DNA of 64,000 bases from Rubripirellula lacrimiformis (GCF_007741535.1 NZ_CP036525.1:868001-932000); one strand, 5' to 3'; shown: positions 27,316 to 37,380, counted from the stretch's first letter. Numbers and translations are program-made. The notes: a model not told the origin generated them from the letters alone.

Positions 27316-28740
27316 ATGCATGCGAAATGGACCAATGATCGCCGTCAAATGCTGGCCCAATCCGGCTTGGGAATCGGCATGTTGGCGCTGGCCGGTGTGC
27401 TTGCCGACCAGCAGGGTGGATTGGCGGCGCAGCCCGGGGCGTCAATCGATGGCACTTCGTTGGGGGCGCGGTCGCCGCACTTTCCAGCGTCAGCCAAACG
27501 TGTCATCCATTTGTTTGCCAACGGCGGCCCCAGCCAGATCGATACGTTTGATCCCAAGCCCAAACTGGCCGAATTGGATGGCAAAACACTTAGCGACAAA
27601 TTGGGCCGTGATCGCCGTTTAGGTGGTGTCGCCCGACCGTCTAAATTCCGCTTTGCCAAACGAGGGCAATGTGGAACCCAGGTCAGCGAGCTGTTCCCCC
27701 AGATCGCGAAACATGTCGACAAAATGTGTGTGATCCGTTCGATGGTGACCGATGTCCCCAACCACGAACCGGGGCTGATGATGATGAATTGCGGCGACAT
27801 CGTTCGTCCGCGACCAAGCGTGGGTTCATGGGCCCTGTATGGGCTGGGGACCGAAAACCAAAGCTTGCCGGGTTACGTCGTGATGTGCCCCAGCGGGCTG
27901 CCCACCGCGGCCACTGCAAACTGGCGAAACGCATTCCTGCCAGGGATCTATCAAGGCACACACGTCGATACCAAGTTCACCGACCCTGACGATCTGATCG
28001 CCAATATCCAGAACAAGTTCTTGGTGCATTCCCAACAACATCGGCAATTGGATTTGGTCCAACAACTGAATCATTTGCACATGGATCGTCGGGATGATGA
28101 TCCGCAACTAGGTGCTCGCATCGAATCGCTGGAGCTTGCGTTTCGGATGCAGGGCGAGGCTCGTGAAGCGTTCGATATCTCGGACGAACCGGCACACATT
28201 CAATCGATGTATGGCGACTCGTTGCAGGGCCGGCAAATGCTGATCGCACGACGGCTTAGCCAACGCGGTGTCCGTTATGTCCAGGTGTATCACGGTGCCG
28301 GCCAGCCCTGGGATTCCCATGCTGCGATCGACAAGAATCATCCCCGTTTAGCGAACGAGTGCGACCGGCCAATCGCGGCACTTTTGCAAGATTTGGACCA
28401 ACAAGGACTACTGGACGAGACCTTGGTGATCTGGGGAGGCGAGATGGGACGCACGCCAACGGTGCAATTGCCGGTCACAGCCAACCCGGGACGCGACCAC
28501 CACCATGACGGATTCACCATCTGGATGGCGGGCGGCGGTGTCCGCGGTGGGATGACCTACGGATCCACCGACGAAGTTGGATTGAAAGCAGTCGAAAATC
28601 GTGTCCATGTGCACGACCTGCACGCCACGATTTTGCACCTGCTTGGTTTCGACCACACTCGGTTGACCTACCGCTATGCCGGTCGTGACTTTCGATTGAC
28701 CGATGTCCATGGAAATGTGGTTCACGACATCATCGCGTAG
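27316..28740 (+). CDS. DUF1501 sulfatase-like exported protein
   Basis: A 474-residue DUF1501 protein of the alkaline-phosphatase/sulfatase-like superfamily. The N-terminus NDRRQMLAQSGLGIGMLALAG is a twin-arginine signal. Family segments include HLFANGGPSQIDTFDPKP, KMCVIRSMVTDVPNHEPG, QVYHGAGQPWDSH and LVIWGGEMGRTPT with RDHHHDGFTIWMAGGG near the C-terminus, where the His and Asp residues would hold metal. It starts 4 bp after the DUF1549/DUF1553 gene, so the two form an operon and probably act together outside the cytoplasm. Substrate unknown. Confidence 0.9.
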   Translation: MHAKWTNDRRQMLAQSGLGIGMLALAGVLADQQGGLAAQPGASIDGTSLGARSPHFPASAKRVIHLFANGGPSQIDTFDPKPKLAELDGKTLSDKLGRDRRLGGVARPSKFRFAKRGQCGTQVSELFPQIAKHVDKMCVIRSMVTDVPNHEPGLMMMNCGDIVRPRPSVGSWALYGLGTENQSLPGYVVMCPSGLPTAATANWRNAFLPGIYQGTHVDTKFTDPDDLIANIQNKFLVHSQQHRQLDLVQQLNHLHMDRRDDDPQLGARIESLELAFRMQGEAREAFDISDEPAHIQSMYGDSLQGRQMLIARRLSQRGVRYVQVYHGAGQPWDSHAAIDKNHPRLANECDRPIAALLQDLDQQGLLDETLVIWGGEMGRTPTVQLPVTANPGRDHHHDGFTIWMAGGGVRGGMTYGSTDEVGLKAVENRVHVHDLHATILHLLGFDHTRLTYRYAGRDFRLTDVHGNVVHDIIA

Positions 28741-29022
28741 CGGCATCCCAATGGGCGATCGACGTCTGACGACTTGCCGAGCGACAGCAAGTTGGATGCG
28801 AAACTGCGAGAAATTTTGAACGCAGTGGTGGTTGGTGTAGTTGTGGTCGGTTTCAAAACCTGCACACTTAATGGGACTGGCACCTCCATGGAATTGCTGC
28901 TTGGCCCCCGTGGGGTGGTGGCGGCGGTTGCTGCGTTGCTTCGCCCGTGCGGTTGGTGTCGCTGGTCCTTTGCGATACCTTGCGTCATGACTGTTTCTGA
29001 TTGAATCACTTGGAGATCTTTG

Positions 29023-29208
29023 ATGAAGATTGCAACCCTATCCTTCGTTTTCCTGTGCGTATTTGCTCCTTTGGCGATGACCAGCGGATGCAGCGGCGGA
29101 ACCGAACCTGTCGTCATCGAAGGTGGCGAAGAAATGATGACCGACGCCGAAGAAGAAGCGTACGAAGCTGAAGTGACGTCCAGCGCAGAAGACGAAAGCC
29201 AAAACTAG
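29023..29208 (+). CDS. Small acidic lipoprotein
   Basis: A 61-residue predicted lipoprotein. The ATG at 29023 follows GGAG at 29012-29015 with normal spacing. A 20-residue signal segment ends in the lipobox-like MTSGC; the mature part is short and very acidic (EGGEEMMTDAEEEAYEAEV). It is followed by a good terminator and then, on the same strand, by a DUF1559 gene. A second small lipoprotein next to the other DUF1559 gene (61085-61261) has the same design. No function known. Confidence 0.75.
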   Translation: MKIATLSFVFLCVFAPLAMTSGCSGGTEPVVIEGGEEMMTDAEEEAYEAEVTSSAEDESQN

Positions 29209-29273
29209 AAATAGCGACTCGATCGCTAAAACGGAATGGTTTCGACAGCGAATCTCGAATCGAAACCGGTTAC

Positions 29274-29298
29274 CCCGCGTCCCGACGCGGGTTTTTTT
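29274..29298 (+). terminator. Intrinsic terminator after the small lipoprotein
   Basis: CCCGCGT (29274-29280) and ACGCGGG (29285-29291) form a GC-rich stem with a 4-base loop, followed by seven T (29292-29298). Confidence 0.85.
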
Positions 29299-30058
29299 AT
29301 GCGCAGTTGGCTGCCGAAATCGGATTCCGCCGTGTTCGGACGAACCCATCCAGCGTGTCATTGGGGACTACAACGACCGGGGCGGGAACCTGCGTTCGCG
29401 ATTTTGTCTTCCTCCTTCCCCCCCCACGCATCGGTTGGATCAGCCTTCTGTTTCAGGGGCCCGCGGATCGAATTTATCGCGTTCTGGGTTGGGATGCAGA
29501 TCAGCCCTGGTTGCCGATGTCGCGCAGAGCTACGCCCGCGTGGATCGCGGCGGTTTGCCAAGGCTGAACGGCATCGCATGAGCCGGCGATGGGGCCATCC
29601 CCGCTAGTCCACGGCACCGAGCATGGCAACGCGGGACCCTTCGGGGGGGTGGTTCTGCGCCGATGGTTGCGGTCGTTCGTCGCACCCGTCCGCAATAATG
29701 AACCTCTCGGATCGCTGCTGCGGCGCATATTCTTCCGGAATCTTCTCTTTGGCGGACCTGCGACATTCCTGGTTGGGGGGCTTGGGGCACGCTGGTGGGA
29801 TGCCGCCAATTCGCACGAAAACTGCACGAAATACGGTGTTTTTCGTCAATTGCAGGCCGGGGATCCACTGCGTCGAGTCCAGGAAATCGACGATCGAATG
29901 CCGAGATCTGTGTTGCGCAATATCACGCATTGGATGGGAAATTGCCCTTGGGCTTGATTAGTGGAGCCTGTAACGGCTAACCTGTTGTTTCCACGAGACG
30001 AAGGTCTCGATGGCTTTTCTAAACTTTTCTGTTTCTAGTTCTAGATTTTGGTGTTTCT
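29299..30058. other. Long noncoding stretch before the DUF1559 gene
   Basis: 760 bp with no convincing gene. Open frames of up to 122 codons on both strands have no motifs and overlap one another. The last 80 bp are AT-richer than the surroundings and contain a small hairpin (GAGAC/GTCTC near 29996-30010) just upstream of the DUF1559 start, so part of this region may be an untranslated leader. Confidence 0.4.
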
Positions 30059-31264
30059 ATGAGTAGTCATCGTTCGCGTCAGGGTGGTTTCACTCTGGTC
30101 GAGCTGTTGGTCGTTATCGCGATCATCGGCGTTCTTGTTGGGCTGCTACTGCCAGCAGTCCAGGCGGCCCGCGAAGCGGCCCGCCGAATGAGTTGCAGCA
30201 ACAATTTCAAGCAAGTTGGCTTGGCGTTGCACAACTATCACTCGGCCTTCAACGCGTTACCAACGCAAGCAGGCGGTACCTTCAACCCAGTCGGCAATGG
30301 CAGCAGCGGCAACAACGACGATTTGGACAACAATCGTCGTCGTCAAAGTTGGTTGATCGGCATCACGCCGTTCTTGGAGCAGCAGGGTTTGTGGGAACAG
30401 ATCTCAAACCCACTGGATTACCAAGGCAATTTTCGGTTTGCCGCGATGGGGCCACGTCCTTGGGACGGTCGCTACACCCCTTGGATGACCGAGATGCCGA
30501 CACTTCGTTGTCCAAGCGACCCAGGTGTGGGCTTGCCTGCGATGGGACGGACCAACTACGCGGCGTGTATCGGTGATTCATCCGACTGGGTGAACCACGG
30601 CTATTGGCGTTGGCAGGGTGGGAGTTGGAACCAGGGGCACATTGCCGCTGCCAATGCTTCCAATCGAGGGTTCTTCTACAACCGCCGCCAAATGAGGTTC
30701 CGTGATGTTTTGGACGGACTGTCCAATACAGTTGCATGTGGCGAGATCGCTACGGGGCTAGGCGACGGCGACATCCGTACCCAGCCTTACTTTGGAATCG
30801 GTTGGGGCACCATTCACGGCAACCCGAATGCTTGTCAGGATGATGGAACGTTGATCGACCCACTGCGTCCTCTGTTTTGGACCAGCGGTTTGACGACGGC
30901 CAATCCTGGTGGGCGAAGCTCCGGATGGCGTCGTGGTTACCGTTGGTCGGATTCGGTGCCGTGTTACACCAGTTTCACGACCATGACGCCGCCTAACCGC
31001 GAAGTCTGCATCGGTGGTGGTGGTGACTTTGATACCGGCAATTTGCCACCCAGCAGCCGTCACCAAGGTGGTGTCCACGTCCTGATGGGCGACGGTGCCA
31101 TCAAGTTCATCACGGATTCGATCGAAGCGGGTGATTCGCGTCACCCAGTGGTCAAGGTCAACGGAACTGGACCGGGAACGGATCCAGGTTCACCAAGCCC
31201 CTACGGTCTGTGGGGTGCTTTGGGCACACGTGCTAACAAGGAAACCGTCAGCGGCGACTTCTAG
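30059..31264 (+). CDS. DUF1559 prepilin-like protein
   Basis: A 401-residue protein with a type IV prepilin/pseudopilin N-terminus: short basic leader, then GFTLVELLVVIAIIG and VLVGLLLPAVQAAREAARR. The body is the planctomycete DUF1559 domain, with MSCSNNFKQVGLALHNYHSAF, LRCPSDP, NYAACIGD, RFRDVLDGLSNTVACGE and, at the C-terminus, HQGGVHVLMGDGAIKFITDSI plus YGLWGALGTR. Processing after the glycine of the leader by a prepilin peptidase and export are expected; the function of this very expanded family is unknown. Followed by an intrinsic terminator. Confidence 0.92.
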   Translation: MSSHRSRQGGFTLVELLVVIAIIGVLVGLLLPAVQAAREAARRMSCSNNFKQVGLALHNYHSAFNALPTQAGGTFNPVGNGSSGNNDDLDNNRRRQSWLIGITPFLEQQGLWEQISNPLDYQGNFRFAAMGPRPWDGRYTPWMTEMPTLRCPSDPGVGLPAMGRTNYAACIGDSSDWVNHGYWRWQGGSWNQGHIAAANASNRGFFYNRRQMRFRDVLDGLSNTVACGEIATGLGDGDIRTQPYFGIGWGTIHGNPNACQDDGTLIDPLRPLFWTSGLTTANPGGRSSGWRRGYRWSDSVPCYTSFTTMTPPNREVCIGGGGDFDTGNLPPSSRHQGGVHVLMGDGAIKFITDSIEAGDSRHPVVKVNGTGPGTDPGSPSPYGLWGALGTRANKETVSGDF

Positions 31265-31294
31265 GGTTCGCTGACTCCTGTTTCATTCGCATCG

Positions 31295-31327
31295 CCTCAT
31301 CGATCCATCGGATCGGTGAGGTTTTTT
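31295..31327 (+). terminator. Intrinsic terminator after DUF1559 gene
   Basis: CCTCATCGATCC pairs with GGATCGGTGAGG with one mismatch around a 3-base loop, followed by six T (31322-31327). Confidence 0.85.
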
Positions 31328-31531
31328 GATGCCTCGCTGCAAGTGTCAGGTCTGGTCGATCATGGGTGGAAATCCGGCGGTTAGCTATGTGCCGGATACC
31401 AGTCCCTGATTTGGCGCCATGGATGGGTGTGGATGCGGTGTGTCGGCTTTGGCTCGGGGAACGCCATCGGTGTAGACTAGTGGCACGGATCGTTCCGCTG
31501 CCCCACCACTTGCCCGAACAAACAGATCGAT

Positions 31532-33070
31532 ATGAAAATGACACTTCGCCGGTTTTCTAGGAATGCGGCTTGTTTGCTCGCTTTGCTGCCCCTTTCACTA
31601 GAAGTTCGTGCAGCCGATGCGGAAGATGCGAAGCCGATATCGGTGCTGTTGATCGACGGACAGAACAATCACAAGTGGCAAGAAACCACGCCGGTGATCA
31701 AGCAAACGTTAGAGGCCTGTGGGGAATTCACCGTCGACGTCGTCACGGCACCCGAAAAAGGCGGCGATATGTCCGCCTTTGAGCCCAAGTTCGATGGATA
31801 CGACGTCGTCGTTTCGAACTACAACGGCGAACCTTGGAGCGAGGAAACTCAGGGAGCTTTCGAGAGTTTTGTGGCCGGTGGAAAGGGCTTTGTCAGTGTC
31901 CACGCTGCCGATAATTCGTTTCCGAAATGGGATGCGTACAATCGCATGATCGGACTGGGAGGCTGGGGCGGTCGCAACCAGAAAGACGGACCCTATGTGC
32001 GTTGGAAAGAAGATCAGCAAAAATTTACCCGGGACATGTCGCCCGGCAATGGCGGGACCCACGGGAAACGAGTCCCCTTTGCCGTCGTCATCCGCGATAG
32101 CGATCACCCCATCACGCGTGGGTTGCCCGGGACATTCATGCAGACAGCCGACGAACTGTACGGCAAGCTTCGCGGGCCAGCCGAAAACATGCATGTTTTG
32201 GCAACAGGGTTCAGCGCACCGGCGACCGGTGGTACCGGCGAACATGAACCGCTGTTGATGACGGTGTCCTTTGGCGAAGGCCGTGTGTTTCACACAACGT
32301 TGGGCCATGACGTGGCAGCGATGCAAGGCGTCGCGTTTCAAGCCACACTAGAGCGTGGGACGCAGTGGGCTGCGACCGGCGACGTGACGCTGCCCGCGGT
32401 GGATGCGAAAACATTGACTAGCGAATCGGCAGCCCAACGCGATCCCTCGCAGGCATCAGCGGAACCCGCCGTCGCGGATTCGAAGGCCGTGCCGGATATC
32501 GACGCAGATGGTTGGGTGTCGTTGTTCAATGCAACGGATCTGACCGGCTGGACTCAGAAAAACGGCACCGCCACCTACCGTGTCGAGGACGGTGTGATCG
32601 TAGGACGCACCGCCGAAGGAAGCCCCAATTCGTTTCTTTGTACCGAGAAGGACTACAGTGATTTTGAATTGACGTTCGAAGTCATGGCCGATCCAAAGTT
32701 GAATACCGGGGTTCAGATTCGTTCGATTAGCAAGCCGGAATTCAAGAGTGGGCGGGTGCACGGTCCGCAAGTCGAGATCGAAGGTGCGCCAGGAGAAAGC
32801 GGATACATCTACAGCGAAGGTACCGGTCGTCTATGGATCACCAAAGATCGTCCAATCGACGATGCATTGGTCAACGGTCAATGGAACCGATACGTCATCC
32901 GCGCCAGCGGTGATCGGTTGCAGACTTGGGTCAACGGCGTTGCGATCGCCGATATTCGCGATCCCCAATCCAGCATGGTGGGATTCATCGGATTGCAGGT
33001 GCATGCGATCAAGAAAGAATCTGGGCCGATGGAAGTTCGTTGGCGTGATCTGCGGATCCGAGAACTGTAG
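31532..33070 (+). CDS. ThuA-like / DUF1080 fusion, exported
   Basis: A 512-residue protein. A signal peptide (about 1-27, ending VRAADA) precedes a ThuA domain (about 36-270: VLLIDGQNNHKWQETTPVIK, DVVVSNYNG, FVSVHAADNSFPKW, HPITRGLP, EPLLMTVSFGEGRVFHTTLGH), related to glutamine-amidotransferase folds. A linker leads to a DUF1080 (3-keto-disaccharide hydrolase) domain (about 327-512: GWVSLFNATDLTGWTQK, DFELTFEVMADPKLNTGVQIRS, RYVIRASGDRLQTWVNGV). The combination suggests extracellular processing of oxidised disaccharides or other glycans. It is flanked by gaps on both sides, so it is probably transcribed alone. Confidence 0.88.
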   Translation: MKMTLRRFSRNAACLLALLPLSLEVRAADAEDAKPISVLLIDGQNNHKWQETTPVIKQTLEACGEFTVDVVTAPEKGGDMSAFEPKFDGYDVVVSNYNGEPWSEETQGAFESFVAGGKGFVSVHAADNSFPKWDAYNRMIGLGGWGGRNQKDGPYVRWKEDQQKFTRDMSPGNGGTHGKRVPFAVVIRDSDHPITRGLPGTFMQTADELYGKLRGPAENMHVLATGFSAPATGGTGEHEPLLMTVSFGEGRVFHTTLGHDVAAMQGVAFQATLERGTQWAATGDVTLPAVDAKTLTSESAAQRDPSQASAEPAVADSKAVPDIDADGWVSLFNATDLTGWTQKNGTATYRVEDGVIVGRTAEGSPNSFLCTEKDYSDFELTFEVMADPKLNTGVQIRSISKPEFKSGRVHGPQVEIEGAPGESGYIYSEGTGRLWITKDRPIDDALVNGQWNRYVIRASGDRLQTWVNGVAIADIRDPQSSMVGFIGLQVHAIKKESGPMEVRWRDLRIREL

Positions 33071-33408
33071 GCTGAATTTCGCAAGTCAAATCATTGGGCG
33101 AATGACACGCCCGTGCCGATGGCGTTGGACAGCAACCGACGGACTTGGCGATTGCCCGAGTTGGTCGGATTGTTCCGGTCGGGTTATGAGGTTCGTAGCG
33201 CTGGAACATCATGTTCGGCGTTTGTGTTCTGTCGCGTTCGCTTAGGTCCTGGCGCATGCGATGGGCGGAAATGGATTTCACCGATCGGGTGAATGACAAT
33301 CAGTCACCGGTTGGGGGCTGACGCGTCGATGCCAATTCTACGTGCTTCTAGGCGGATCATAAGGATGTGATCCATCGAGGCATCGATCTGAATTGGGATG
33401 CTTGTGTC
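33071..33408. other. Intergenic region upstream of the TPR gene
   Basis: 338 bp with no recognised gene, RNA or repeat. It should contain the promoter for the TPR protein/exporter pair. Confidence 0.4.
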
Positions 33409-35655
33409 ATGGATGAACCGAATCGCAGCATGCGTCGAGCCAAACGTATAGCGATCGCAGCAATGATCTGTTGCTCGTCACATCACGTTTTGGCGGATGG
33501 TGCGGATTCGATCCAGCGATCCCAGGCAGGCGTCACCAGCGATTGGGCGTCCCACGCACAACCCAGCACGCTTGCCAGCCTATTGGCGCATGGCCCGAGT
33601 GGAACGACTCACCCAGTGGTGCAGCGTGCAACCGTTGCCCGCGAACCGGCTGCGCCGATGCCGTCCAGCATCGCTGAAATTCTGAAGCAATCCAAACCGC
33701 AGATTCCCCAACCGGATGATGCAAAATTCCGTTCGCCTGATGATCCGGATGCCACCCCAGTGGTCAATCGATTGGGCGTCAAAGAATCCAAGGACGCGTT
33801 GACTTCCCTGGCCGAGACAAGTGTCGCCAATGCCCAGGCGGCTTCCGAAGAGGCTGGGAAACGCGTCGTCGCGCAGCAATCTTCTGGGTCCGGATTCGTG
33901 TTGCAGCGGTTGATCGTGAAGCCGGTCGCTGCCAAGGTCGCTGCTACGAACGGATCGAACGCGTCGAACCCATTCCCATTGCCCGCCCGTCCGGAACCAC
34001 CACGCCCGAAACCACCACGTCCGGAACCACCACGTCCGGCTACTGATGCGGCAGCCGAAATCGCACGCGAAGCAGAACTGGATTACCAATTCGCGCGCCA
34101 AACATTTCAGATGTTGGACTCTGGCCTCGCCGAACCGGCCCCAACTGCGAAACCGCCAGTGGTGGATCAGCCAACGGCGAAACAGGCCGCTGCGAAACAG
34201 GCTGCTGCGAAACAGGCTGCGGCGCGCGAGCCAGTGACGAATCGGCCAGTCACGAATAATCGGCCAGTCATGAACGGGCGCAGGCCGTCCTATGCCGTTT
34301 CAAATCCGCCGGCTGTCCAGAAGGCAATTGCGGACCAAGCGAACACGGTCCAAGCAATGACGGGCCAAGCAATGACGGGCCAGCCAAACACTGATTCGCC
34401 CCTGCCAGCGCAGGTTGACAGAGAGTCGGTGCCGCAGATCACATCGCAGGACGACGGCACCGCGTCGATCGCATCCCAATCGTCGGCCGCGCCGGTGGAC
34501 AACGATGTTGCCATGATGGTCATGCCACCGACGGCGATTCCGGCACTGGATCGGACCAGCGATACCGCGACCGCACTGCCGTTGGCTAGGCGTACGGGGG
34601 TTTCGGTGCTGGCCCATTCCGAATTGATTTCGGAACGATCCGCCCTATCCACGGACGTTCGATTTCCGTCGCCGGTGGTTCCGGGACAATCTTTCGGGAT
34701 GCATTCCGCTGGGGCTTCGGCACTGGGCGATGCCAATCGGCTTCGTGAAATGGCTCACATTGCACTGCAGGACGCCAAGCAAAGTTTGCAACGCGGTGCC
34801 ACCCATTCGGCTCGCAAGCACGCGACCGAGGCGCTTCGGCATACGGTCAACATGCACGACGCACGCGAAGGTGGGAACCTGCATGCCAAGCATCTTCAAA
34901 CCGCATTGGATGCGATTCGCGAATCGGCGGATTTCTGTGGTCGGTTCGGTTCGGTGGATTCGCGCTCGATGCAGCGAATGGTTGCTGTGCACGCAACCAC
35001 GGTACTGAAGCAGCAAGACGTCAGCCGCATTTCGTCGATTCGGGCGACCGAAGCCTATTTGGATGTAGCGCGGGAACATCTGGTTTCCGCGGCGGGTGAA
35101 TCCGTCGAGGCCTGTGATGCGTTGATCATGTTGGGGATCGTCGAAAAGAACGTTGCCGAGTCGGGGGATTCGCACGCCGGTGCGGTTGCCATCACGCTGC
35201 AACGTTCGGCGATTGAAGTTTCTCCCGGCAGTGCGGTTGGCTATCGCGAACTGGGGAAAACATATCTTGAACAGGGGCTGGGGGCACAGGCTGCTTGGTC
35301 GCTGCGCGAAAGTGTTCGTCTACGTCCTTCGCGATCGGCCTATCAGGGGTTGCTAGAGGCGTCACGTCGGATGGGTGACGCCGATACGGCTCGCCAATGC
35401 GTGGCAGCATTGAATGATCCTGATTTGCCCAGCGGCATTGCGGTCAAGACGCTGCGTCCCGAGGCCTTTGCAGCCAGCTACCATCCGTCGCCCGCGGCGA
35501 TCCAAACCATCTCGCAGCGTTCATCGGCAGCGAATCAACAGGCCGCTGATTTGAAGGACGCCGATCCATCGTCAGCATCCGATAGCGATCCTGCCGCAAC
35601 GAAAGATGATCGAGTCACCGCTCGTTCGATCTTCTCGTTCGGACGCCGAAAGTAA
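33409..35655 (+). CDS. TPR protein with Pro-rich and Ala/Lys/Gln repeats, linked to polysaccharide export
   Basis: About 748 residues from the ATG at 33409 (a GTG at 33367 would add 14). A basic N-terminus and hydrophobic IAIAAMICCSSHHVLA form a signal peptide. The middle is low complexity: RPEPPRPKPPRPEPPRP, then AAAKQ repeats (about 255-275) and NRPV repeats. The C-terminal third has tetratricopeptide-like helices, e.g. SAVGYRELGKTYLEQGLGAQAAWSLRESVRL. It ends 80 bp before the Wza-like gene, so it is likely a partner in envelope polysaccharide export. No enzyme motif seen. Confidence 0.7.
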   Translation: MDEPNRSMRRAKRIAIAAMICCSSHHVLADGADSIQRSQAGVTSDWASHAQPSTLASLLAHGPSGTTHPVVQRATVAREPAAPMPSSIAEILKQSKPQIPQPDDAKFRSPDDPDATPVVNRLGVKESKDALTSLAETSVANAQAASEEAGKRVVAQQSSGSGFVLQRLIVKPVAAKVAATNGSNASNPFPLPARPEPPRPKPPRPEPPRPATDAAAEIAREAELDYQFARQTFQMLDSGLAEPAPTAKPPVVDQPTAKQAAAKQAAAKQAAAREPVTNRPVTNNRPVMNGRRPSYAVSNPPAVQKAIADQANTVQAMTGQAMTGQPNTDSPLPAQVDRESVPQITSQDDGTASIASQSSAAPVDNDVAMMVMPPTAIPALDRTSDTATALPLARRTGVSVLAHSELISERSALSTDVRFPSPVVPGQSFGMHSAGASALGDANRLREMAHIALQDAKQSLQRGATHSARKHATEALRHTVNMHDAREGGNLHAKHLQTALDAIRESADFCGRFGSVDSRSMQRMVAVHATTVLKQQDVSRISSIRATEAYLDVAREHLVSAAGESVEACDALIMLGIVEKNVAESGDSHAGAVAITLQRSAIEVSPGSAVGYRELGKTYLEQGLGAQAAWSLRESVRLRPSRSAYQGLLEASRRMGDADTARQCVAALNDPDLPSGIAVKTLRPEAFAASYHPSPAAIQTISQRSSAANQQAADLKDADPSSASDSDPAATKDDRVTARSIFSFGRRK

Positions 35656-35735
35656 CCCCTTTCCACCGGCGATCGATTTCGACCATCCTTTCCTGACGGC
35701 CCGCTTGAACGTGCCTTGTAAAACGAGAGACAGCC

Positions 35736-37160
35736 ATGGTGAAAATGCCCCTTTCCCTGCGACAGAGTCTGTTGTTGGCTTGCCTGATTTTCAATGCAGG
35801 TGTGCTGGATGCCCGAGCGGCAGGGGATGAATTCGTTCCGCCGGCACCACAGAAAGCGACACGACCAAATTCGCTTTCCAGCGATGGGGAATCGTCGGCG
35901 AGCACACCGGTGCTGCCTGTTGGGTCCGCTTTGTCAGCCGATTTGGGATCCGCAACTTCGTCGTTGAATGCTTCGGCGGCGGTCCCGTCGTTGGCCGGCG
36001 CATACGCGGCGGCCGACCGGGCTGATGTATCGGCAAGTCTGGTGTCCCATGGATCGAGTGCCTGCAGTTGTGGCCAGTGTTTGCAGTGCACCGATCGGAG
36101 GCCCGATACCATGTTGGGCGGCGTCGGCATGGTGTTGGGGGTTGGGCCGTGTCCGACCGGATCGCAGTGCTGGCAATGCCCCTACGATTCACCATTCGAC
36201 GTTCATGGACCGGGCGAGTATGCCGGCCCGTCACGGATGCATCGGATTCCCGAATACCGACTTCGAACCGGCGATTCGATTCAATTGACATTCATGGTCA
36301 CTGCGCTGACCAGCGAAGGTGCCTATCGATTGGTCGTCGGCGATGAACTGTTGATTGAATCGGAGGCGGACGATGATCTGACCCGTGGGACACTGGAACG
36401 CGGGTTGAAGATTCAGCCCGACGGAACGATTACGTTGCGTTTGATCGGACAGGTCCATGCGGCAGGACAGTCGGTGGATCAACTGCGTGAATTGTTGGAA
36501 AAGAAATACACCGAGTTCTATCCGACGCCTTCGATCGATGTCACGCCGGTCAACACCGGTTCCGCAGCCCGCCAGGTCCGCGAAGCGATCAGCGGTGCCG
36601 GTGGATTTGATCCTCAGCAGATCCAACAGACGATCACGCCAGCCGGTGAAATTCGCCTGCCCAAGATCGGCAGTGTCCAATCGCAAGGTCTGACATTGGA
36701 TGAATTGAAACAGGAAATCAATCTGCGGTACGACGCAGCGGTCGGTGGGCTAGAGGTCGAACCTTCGCTGTTGTCACAGGCTCCCCACAATGTGTTCGTT
36801 CTGGGGGAAGTCGGTCAGCCAGGTCGTTTCGAGATGGACAACACACCAACCACCGTGTTGGGGGCAATCGCCATGGCCGGCGGTCATCGCACAGGCGCGA
36901 ACATGCGTCAGGTCGTTGTTTTTCGACGGGGTGATAGCTGGGAATTGACGTCGACGGTTCTGGATTTGCGTGGGGCCGTGCTGGGCCGCGAAGCGCACCC
37001 GCGCGACGAAATTTGGGTTCGCGATGGCGACGTGATCATTCTGCCAAGCACGCCGATTCGGCTGTTCGATAACTTTGTGCGTCAAGTCTTTACCGAAGGG
37101 ATCTACGGCATCATCCCGATCACCGCATCCTATAACTTCGGCGGCAGTTTCAGTAACTAA
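35736..37160 (+). CDS. Polysaccharide export protein, Wza-like (Poly_export/SLBB)
   Basis: A 474-residue outer-membrane exporter. It has a signal peptide (ending VLDARA), a Cys-containing segment (CSCGQCLQC, then SQCWQCPY) about residues 108-150 that is unusual for the family, a Poly_export domain (EYRLRTGDSIQLTF, LKIQPDGTITLRLIG, VDQLRELLEKKYTEFY) with a second copy (ITPAGEIRLPKIGSVQ, LTLDELKQEINLRYD), and SLBB-like segments (VFVLGEVGQPGRFEM, VLGAIAMAGG, RDGDVIILPSTPI). It would form the export channel for a capsular or exopolysaccharide. The usual lipobox is not evident. Follows the TPR gene closely. Confidence 0.87.
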   Translation: MVKMPLSLRQSLLLACLIFNAGVLDARAAGDEFVPPAPQKATRPNSLSSDGESSASTPVLPVGSALSADLGSATSSLNASAAVPSLAGAYAAADRADVSASLVSHGSSACSCGQCLQCTDRRPDTMLGGVGMVLGVGPCPTGSQCWQCPYDSPFDVHGPGEYAGPSRMHRIPEYRLRTGDSIQLTFMVTALTSEGAYRLVVGDELLIESEADDDLTRGTLERGLKIQPDGTITLRLIGQVHAAGQSVDQLRELLEKKYTEFYPTPSIDVTPVNTGSAARQVREAISGAGGFDPQQIQQTITPAGEIRLPKIGSVQSQGLTLDELKQEINLRYDAAVGGLEVEPSLLSQAPHNVFVLGEVGQPGRFEMDNTPTTVLGAIAMAGGHRTGANMRQVVVFRRGDSWELTSTVLDLRGAVLGREAHPRDEIWVRDGDVIILPSTPIRLFDNFVRQVFTEGIYGIIPITASYNFGGSFSN

Positions 37161-37380
37161 GGACCATGTGAATCACGTCAAAAGCGAGCGAAACTCGCCC
37201 GGAGTTTGTCGATTGAGTCAGCCGCGATCGCGTAAGCGGCCGGGGATCTCCCCCCCCCCATGCCCGTGGCCTCACGGCCAGCGGCTCACCATTGCCGTTG
37301 AATGTTCGATTCAATCGACAATGTCTTGGTGACTTCCGCGTGCGCGACGCTGCACAGCGTTCTCTGCTAACGCCGGTTCT

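Noticed and set aside
28741-29022. Possible small gene between the DUF1501 and lipoprotein genes (frames at 28774-29004 and on the reverse strand)
   Set aside because: No ribosome site or motif; low-complexity GTGGTGG-type sequence gives the frame its length. It is more likely an untranslated leader.
29589-29957. 122-codon frame upstream of the first DUF1559 gene
   Set aside because: No motif, no ribosome site, and overlapping frames of similar length on the other strand.
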